8,937 bases of DNA from Armatimonadota bacterium (GTDB lineage: Bacteria > Armatimonadota > Hebobacteria > Hebobacterales > WVXJ01): positions 5,765 to 14,701 of the forward strand of contig WVXJ01000163.1 in NCBI GenBank assembly GCA_011773575.1, given 5' to 3'. Shown one piece after another: positions 5,488 through 8,937 of the stretch; positions within the stretch are counted from its first letter, which is position 1, and every line of letters begins with the position of its first letter. The translations under genes were made by a program, and so were the position numbers. Below the pieces are notes generated by a model. The model was not told where the DNA came from, searched no databases, and was given only the letters and a program-made list of their open reading frames with translations.

Positions 5488-7317
5488 ATGCACCATTTTC
5501 ACGACCATGATGCTCATACGACGAGCCTCCGGCCCCGGCCGGGAGCGTTTTCGCGCGTGTGGGGATTCTTGCGGCCTTACCGGCTGCATTGGGTGGCCGC
5601 GCTGGCGCTCACTGTGGTGATGTCGGCCGCGATCCTGGTGGGCCCGTGGTTGAAACAGCGGGGGATTGATGAAGGTATCCGCCCGGGTGATATGCGATTC
5701 CTGATGAATATCGTCTGGCTCTCCCTGGCGGTTCATCTCTTGTATGTGATCACCAGTTTCTGGCAAGGCCAAATGCTGAGTTGGCTGAGCCAGGGTGCGG
5801 TGCATGATCTGCGGGTGGCTCTCTTCTCACACCTGCAGGGCCTTTCTCTCGATTTCCATGAGAAACAGCAGCCGGGGCGGCTTATCTCCCGCGCCATCAA
5901 TGATTTGGACGCGGTGAGCGAACTCATCACCGAAGGGGTGACCAGCGCGCTGGCGGACATGATCGCGCTTGTCGGTGTGGTTATCATTCTCTTCCGCTAT
6001 GATGTGGTTCTCGCCAGCATGGTCGTGGCCATGCTGCCGCTGTTGGTGCTGCTCGCCTATCTTTTTCAGGGGCGTATCGGCGAGATCTTCCGGCGTTCAC
6101 GGGAGGCGATTGCCGCGCTCACTTCTTATTTGCATGAGACGATGGCCGGCATCCGTGTTGTGAAATCTCTCGCCCGGGAGAAGATGTGTGAGAAAGAATT
6201 TTCTTCTCTCAATGCCGGCAACCAGAGAGCGAATATCCGCGTGGGCGGAATCTTTGCCTGTTTCATGCCCGCCGCGGAAATCACCAATGCCATCGCCACC
6301 TGTATGGTCTTCTGGTATGGCGGGCATATGATCGCCAAAGGTGATATGGAGGTGGGAGTGGTGGTGGCCTTCCTTCTCTATGTGGGGCTGTTCTTCGAGC
6401 CGGTGAGAAGGCTTATCCAATTGTTCGCGAGTGTGCCGCGGGCGCTGGTGGGATTCAATCGCATCTCGGAGATTCTGGATCAGGAGCCGTCAGTGAGAGA
6501 TGCGCCGGAGGCGAGGCGGTTGGCTCCTTTCCGCCGCGAGGTGGAATTCCGCGGAGTGACATTCTCTTATGATGATCGCCACCCTGTGCTGCATGATATC
6601 AACCTGACCGCGCGCTTTGGCGAGATGGTGGCCTTGGTGGGAAAGACGGGCGCGGGCAAGAGTTCGATGGTGAAGCTGCTCACCCGTATGTATGACGCTC
6701 AGAAGGGCGCAATCCTGATTGACGGTGATGACATCCAGGACATAACTCAGGAGTCACTGCGCACACAGATGGGGATGGTGCAGCAGGAGAGTTTCCTCTT
6801 CGCGGGTTCGGTGAAAGATAATATCCGCTACGGCCGGCCGGAGGCGAATGACGCAGAGGTGGAGCGGGCGGCGAAGATGGTTTACGCGCATGATTTCATC
6901 ATGCGGCTGCCGCACGGCTATGATACAGATATCAGTGAACGCGGGGTGAGATTGTCCGGCGGTCAGCGGCAATTAGTTTCTTATGCTCGTGCGCTTTTGA
7001 GAAACCCGCGCATCCTGATTCTGGATGAGGCGACTTCATCGGTTGACCATTTTACAGAGGCGCACATTCAGGAGGCGCTGAAGACCTTGTTGAAGGATCG
7101 GGTCAGTTTCATCATCGCCCACCGCATCTCCACAGTGCGGGACGCGGACCAGATATTGCTGTTGGACGAAGGGCGCATCATCGCTCGCGGCCGCCACGAT
7201 GAACTCGCCGCGGCCAGCCCGCTGTATCGCGGCCTCTATGAGCGCCGGTTCCAGCCGGAGACGGAGAATGCGAGAGTTGAGCGTTCAGAGTTGAGAGTTG
7301 AGAGTAAAGACCCCTGA
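5488..7317 (+). CDS. ABC exporter half-transporter, canonical ATPase subunit
   Basis: From ATG 5488 this is a 609-residue membrane-ATPase fusion, the probable partner of the preceding gene. The frame stays open to a TTG at 5392 inside that gene, but that extension is non-family-like, so the first ATG is chosen. Membrane segments are likely near 33-54, 70-94, 150-169 and 172-192, with two more near 265-310. The ATPase is intact: Walker A GKTGAGKSS (385-393, Lys391), Q-loop in MVQQES, signature LSGGQ (489-493), Walker B ILILD with catalytic Glu514 (LDEATSSVD) and H-loop His545 (IIAHR). In a heterodimer its Walker motifs would form the hydrolysing site with the partner's LSGGQ. The N-terminus is His/Asp rich (MHHFHDHDAH). 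The last 14 codons (RVERSELRVESKDP) are encoded by an AGAGTTG heptamer array, suggesting a repeat-derived tail beyond the ATPase fold. The next gene, lpxD, is convergent. Confidence 0.94.
   Translation: MHHFHDHDAHTTSLRPRPGAFSRVWGFLRPYRLHWVAALALTVVMSAAILVGPWLKQRGIDEGIRPGDMRFLMNIVWLSLAVHLLYVITSFWQGQMLSWLSQGAVHDLRVALFSHLQGLSLDFHEKQQPGRLISRAINDLDAVSELITEGVTSALADMIALVGVVIILFRYDVVLASMVVAMLPLLVLLAYLFQGRIGEIFRRSREAIAALTSYLHETMAGIRVVKSLAREKMCEKEFSSLNAGNQRANIRVGGIFACFMPAAEITNAIATCMVFWYGGHMIAKGDMEVGVVVAFLLYVGLFFEPVRRLIQLFASVPRALVGFNRISEILDQEPSVRDAPEARRLAPFRREVEFRGVTFSYDDRHPVLHDINLTARFGEMVALVGKTGAGKSSMVKLLTRMYDAQKGAILIDGDDIQDITQESLRTQMGMVQQESFLFAGSVKDNIRYGRPEANDAEVERAAKMVYAHDFIMRLPHGYDTDISERGVRLSGGQRQLVSYARALLRNPRILILDEATSSVDHFTEAHIQEALKTLLKDRVSFIIAHRISTVRDADQILLLDEGRIIARGRHDELAAASPLYRGLYERRFQPETENARVERSELRVESKDP
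7273..7307 (+). repeat. Heptamer array in the 3' end of the second ABC gene
   Basis: Five gap-free 7-base units: AGAGTTG, AGCGTTC, AGAGTTG, AGAGTTG, AGAGTAA. The first unit starts on a codon boundary, so the 21-base period gives the protein repeat RVERSEL/RVESKDP. It is the same family as the thiE-thiC arrays more than 5 kb away. Confidence 0.85.
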
Positions 7318-7332
7318 TTCTCACCGCAAAGC

Positions 7333-7354
7333 CTGCTTCGCCTATGCTTCGCAG
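7333..7354. repeat. CTGC/GCAG hairpin with TTCGC...GCTTC loop, copy B
   Basis: CTGC (7333-7336) and GCAG (7351-7354) flank a 14-base loop starting TTCGC and ending GCTTC, as in copy A at 3506-3530. The stem differs from copy A at both partners (A-T there, G-C here), so pairing is kept. Confidence 0.55.
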
Positions 7355-7362
7355 CCCAAGGC

Positions 7363-7380
7363 ACGCGGAGAACGCGGAGA
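7363..7380 (+). repeat. Two tandem ACGCGGAGA nonamers
   Basis: ACGCGGAGA is present twice without a gap (7363-7371 and 7372-7380). A CCGCAAAG stretch lies upstream at 7324-7331, separated by copy B of the TTCGC...GCTTC hairpin. Confidence 0.7.
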
Positions 7381-7387
7381 AGGCCAG

Positions 7388-7413
7388 GGCAGGAGGCAAA
7401 GCTCCTGCCCAAC
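7388..7413 (-). repeat. GTTG-hairpin (REP-like) element 4
   Basis: GGCAGGAG (7388-7395) and CTCCTGCC (7402-7409) pair over 8 bp around GCAAAG, followed by CAAC (7410-7413), i.e. GTTG then hairpin on the minus strand. It resembles element 3 at 3561-3585, but the tetranucleotide is GTTG rather than GTAG. Confidence 0.6.
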
Positions 7414-7438
7414 GGGTTTCCGGCGGGCAAGCAGTTTA

Positions 7439-7468
7439 TCTGCGTACATCTGCGTTAATCTGCGGTTT
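7439..7468 (+). repeat. Three phased decamers TCTGCGTNNN
   Basis: TCTGCGTACA, TCTGCGTTAA and TCTGCGGTTT follow one another in an exact 10-base period, ending 9 bases before the lpxD stop codon. Seven-base cores are identical in two units and differ by one base in the third. Confidence 0.8.
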
Positions 7469-7477
7469 AATGGGCCG

Positions 7478-8509
7478 CTAGCGGGATTTGAGTTCGCGGA
7501 TTTGGCGGAGGAGGTCGGGGAGTTTGCGGACGGCGGCTTCGACGCGGAGGTATTCGCGGTGGGGGTAGGCGGGCGTGCCTGAGGAGACGGAGCCGGCGGG
7601 CAAGTCATTGAACACCGCGGCGCGGGCCATGACGATGGCATCATCCCCGATACTCACGTGGTCAACCACTCCCACCTGACCCGCCAGTGTCACGCGGTTG
7701 CCCAGCCGCACACTGCCGGAGATTCCCACTTTGCCGGCGATGATGCAGTTTTCCCCCATGGTCACATTGTGGGCGATGTGCACCTGGTCATCAATTTTGG
7801 TCCCCCGGCCGATGTGAGTGATATGGGTGGTGGCGCGGTCAATGGTGGTGTTGGCCCCGATTTCGACATCGTCTTCGATTACCACGCGGCCGATTTGAGG
7901 GATCTTGCGGTGGCATTCGCCGTCCCAGTTAAAGCCAAAGCCATCCGCACCGAGAACGACTCCGGAATGGAGGATACAGCCCGCTCCGATTTCGGTTCCC
8001 CAGCCGATTGTGACACGGGGATGGATTAGCGTCCCTGCGCCGATGTTTACATTTTCTCCAACATGTGTCTGGGGATAAATGACCGCCCCCTCGCCTATCT
8101 TGGTGCCTTTGCCGATGATGACATAGGGGCCTATGGCGACATTCTCCCCCAGGCTGACTTCATCTCCGATGATTGCGGTGGGATGGACACCCGCGGGCAG
8201 GCTTATGGGAGGCGCGAACATTCCCAGCACTTCGGCAAAGGCGAGGCGCGGGTTCTTCACTTTGATTATGGGTTTTGTCGATTTCTCGATTTCCGCGGGG
8301 ACGATGACTGCGGCGGCCTGGGATTTCTCGGCTGCGGACAGTTTGGAGGGGTCGTCAACAAAGGTAATATCCCCCGCGCCGGCGTGATCGATACCAGCGG
8401 CGCCGCGGATGTGGATTTCCGCCGCAGGGCCGGCGGGCGGACCCACCAATTGCCCGTCCAGCCTTTGTGCCAGCTGGGAGAGGGTATAGGTCTTTTCGTC
8501 CGGGTTCAT
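7478..8509 (-). CDS. lpxD: UDP-3-O-acylglucosamine N-acyltransferase LpxD
   Basis: LpxD adds the N-linked hydroxyacyl chain from acyl-ACP to UDP-3-O-acylglucosamine, an early lipid A step at the cytoplasmic side. The 343-residue length is normal. The N-terminal uridine-binding domain (about 1-100) contains the AGAGDITFVDDP block. It is followed by a left-handed beta-helix of hexapeptide repeats (about 105-300) with GADGFGF (187-193), IGANTTIDRAT (217-227) and DDQVHIAHNV. His247 in IAHNV matches the catalytic His of the E. coli enzyme, and His284 sits in the conserved VVDHVSIGD block. A short helical tail (EYLRVEAAVRKLPDLLRQIRELK) ends the protein. The start is ATG (CAT at 8507-8509), preceded by an ideal AGGAGG six bases upstream. 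The gene is convergent with the ABC pair and divergent from the prepilin gene. No other lipid A gene is visible here. Confidence 0.96.
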   Translation of the reverse strand: MNPDEKTYTLSQLAQRLDGQLVGPPAGPAAEIHIRGAAGIDHAGAGDITFVDDPSKLSAAEKSQAAAVIVPAEIEKSTKPIIKVKNPRLAFAEVLGMFAPPISLPAGVHPTAIIGDEVSLGENVAIGPYVIIGKGTKIGEGAVIYPQTHVGENVNIGAGTLIHPRVTIGWGTEIGAGCILHSGVVLGADGFGFNWDGECHRKIPQIGRVVIEDDVEIGANTTIDRATTHITHIGRGTKIDDQVHIAHNVTMGENCIIAGKVGISGSVRLGNRVTLAGQVGVVDHVSIGDDAIVMARAAVFNDLPAGSVSSGTPAYPHREYLRVEAAVRKLPDLLRQIRELKSR

Positions 8510-8515
8510 CGTGTG

Positions 8516-8521
8516 CCTCCT
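8516..8521 (-). promoter_or_regulatory. Ribosome binding site of lpxD
   Basis: The minus strand reads AGGAGG, six bases before the lpxD ATG. It is a full Shine-Dalgarno match and fixes that start. Confidence 0.85.
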
Positions 8522-8699
8522 GTTCGCCCGGGTCCGAGATATCCGATGGAGGGCGAGACTGCTTTGGCCCTGATTGAGCGGGCAAACATGGGATCGCTCA
8601 TTTGTCGCTGTGTCTTCCTATTCTCCCAGAAATGCTCCGATTATGGAATAAATACCTTAGAAGCCCGGGGCCCGCCACCCCCGGCGTTCGCGCGCATCT

Positions 8700-8703
8700 G
8701 GAG
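8700..8703 (+). promoter_or_regulatory. Probable ribosome binding site of the prepilin gene
   Basis: GGAG seven bases before the ATG at 8711. A second GGAG touches the ATG and is too close to act. The spacing supports the chosen start. Confidence 0.6.
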
Positions 8704-8710
8704 AATGGAG

Positions 8711-8937
8711 ATGAAAAATTCAAAGGGAATCTCGTTGGTGGAATTGCTGATGGTGGCCTTACTGTTGGGCGTTGGCCTGACGGGTGTAGGCGGGATGTTC
8801 ACTGCGGGTCTTATCTCCAACCGGAAAGCGGCGCATATTACTGCGGCGGCGAACCGCGCCTCGAAGGAGATAGAGCGGCTGAGGAATGCCGGATTCACGG
8901 GCGCGGTGGTGGATTACGAACGGTTTCCTTATCCTGA
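8711..8937 (+). CDS. Type IV prepilin-like protein (3' end outside window)
   Basis: 75 codons are visible before the window ends, with no stop. The protein begins MKNSKG then ISLVELLMVALLLGVGLTGV, the classic class III signal: a short positively charged leader ending in Gly6, a hydrophobic helix starting at Ile7 (+1), and Glu11 at mature position +5. A prepilin peptidase would cut after Gly6 and methylate the new N-terminus. The helix would hold the protein in the inner membrane and then pack into a pilus or type II secretion pseudopilus core. The following sequence (NRKAAHITAAANRASKEIERLRNAGF) resembles minor pilin and pseudopilin proteins of the PilV, GspI or GspJ kind more than a major pilin, but too little is seen to decide. 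ATG 8711 has a GGAG seven bases upstream. Other open frames over this stretch lack protein-like composition. Confidence 0.88.
   Translation, partial: MKNSKGISLVELLMVALLLGVGLTGVGGMFTAGLISNRKAAHITAAANRASKEIERLRNAGFTGAVVDYERFPYP

Larger units (their letters stand above)
7318..7477. other. Convergent intergenic region built of repeat modules
   Basis: These 160 bases separate the ABC stop from the lpxD stop. In order they hold a CTGC/GCAG hairpin, two ACGCGGAGA nonamers, a GGCAGGAG/CTCCTGCC hairpin and three TCTGCGTNNN decamers. No gene is seen. The GC hairpin could slow transcription from either side, but neither side has a T-run. Confidence 0.75.
8510..8710. other. Divergent intergenic region between lpxD and the prepilin gene
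   Basis: These 201 bases should hold the promoters of both flanking genes. I found no -35/-10 pair I would defend. A TGAGCG (8575-8580) / CGCTCA (8595-8600) inverted repeat with a 14-base loop is the only structure noticed, and it may be chance. Unlike the other two larger gaps, none of the recognised repeat families is present. Confidence 0.6.

Noticed and set aside
8575..8600. TGAGCG/CGCTCA inverted repeat in the lpxD-prepilin gap as an operator
   Set aside because: A 6-bp stem with a 14-base loop is likely by chance, and no second copy is seen.
8602..8937. Open frame overlapping the prepilin gene in another frame
   Set aside because: The frame beginning at ATG 8711 has a clear prepilin signal and a ribosome site, while the overlapping frame is Gly/Arg-rich without family features.

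Overview
The window looks like an ordinary chromosomal segment of a diderm (Gram-negative) bacterium with moderately high G+C. The outer membrane is inferred from lpxD, a lipid A pathway gene, and from a type IV prepilin-like gene. Nothing fixes the phylum. The unusual density of short palindromic and phased repeats between genes recalls uncultivated environmental lineages, but that is an impression, not a placement.

Layout. (1) 1-3253, plus strand: the 3' part of lysS (lysyl-tRNA synthetase) overlaps thiE (thiamine phosphate synthase) by 8 bases, and thiC (HMP-P synthase) follows 93 bases later. The thiE-thiC junction holds two opposed arrays of degenerate heptamers. (2) 3254-3695: a 442-base gap with no gene, filled with repeats. 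These include a tandem pair of 85-base direct repeats about 91% identical, several hairpins followed by CTAC (GTAG-hairpin on the minus strand, REP-like), and other palindromes. (3) 3696-7317, plus strand: two half-size ABC exporters. The first has a degenerate ATP site (Asp for the catalytic Glu, Gln for the H-loop His) and the second is canonical, so they very probably form an asymmetric heterodimer of the TM287/288, BmrCD or LmrCD kind. The second gene ends inside another heptamer array. (4) 7318-7477: a convergent gap made almost entirely of repeat modules. (5) 7478-8509, minus strand: lpxD. (6) 8510-8710: divergent intergenic region. (7) 8711 to the window end, plus strand: the start of a type IV prepilin-like gene.

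How the genes relate. thiE and thiC both serve thiamine synthesis: ThiC makes the pyrimidine, and ThiE joins the pyrimidine and thiazole units. Their link to lysS is positional (translational coupling), with no evident metabolic logic. The two ABC genes form one unit. lpxD is read toward them and is probably independent.

The most interesting material is non-coding. All three larger repeat-bearing junctions carry structured repeats. Some repeat families occur at two distant sites with different stem sequences but preserved pairing, and in two places repeats have become the 3' ends of genes. I found no convincing undescribed protein system.
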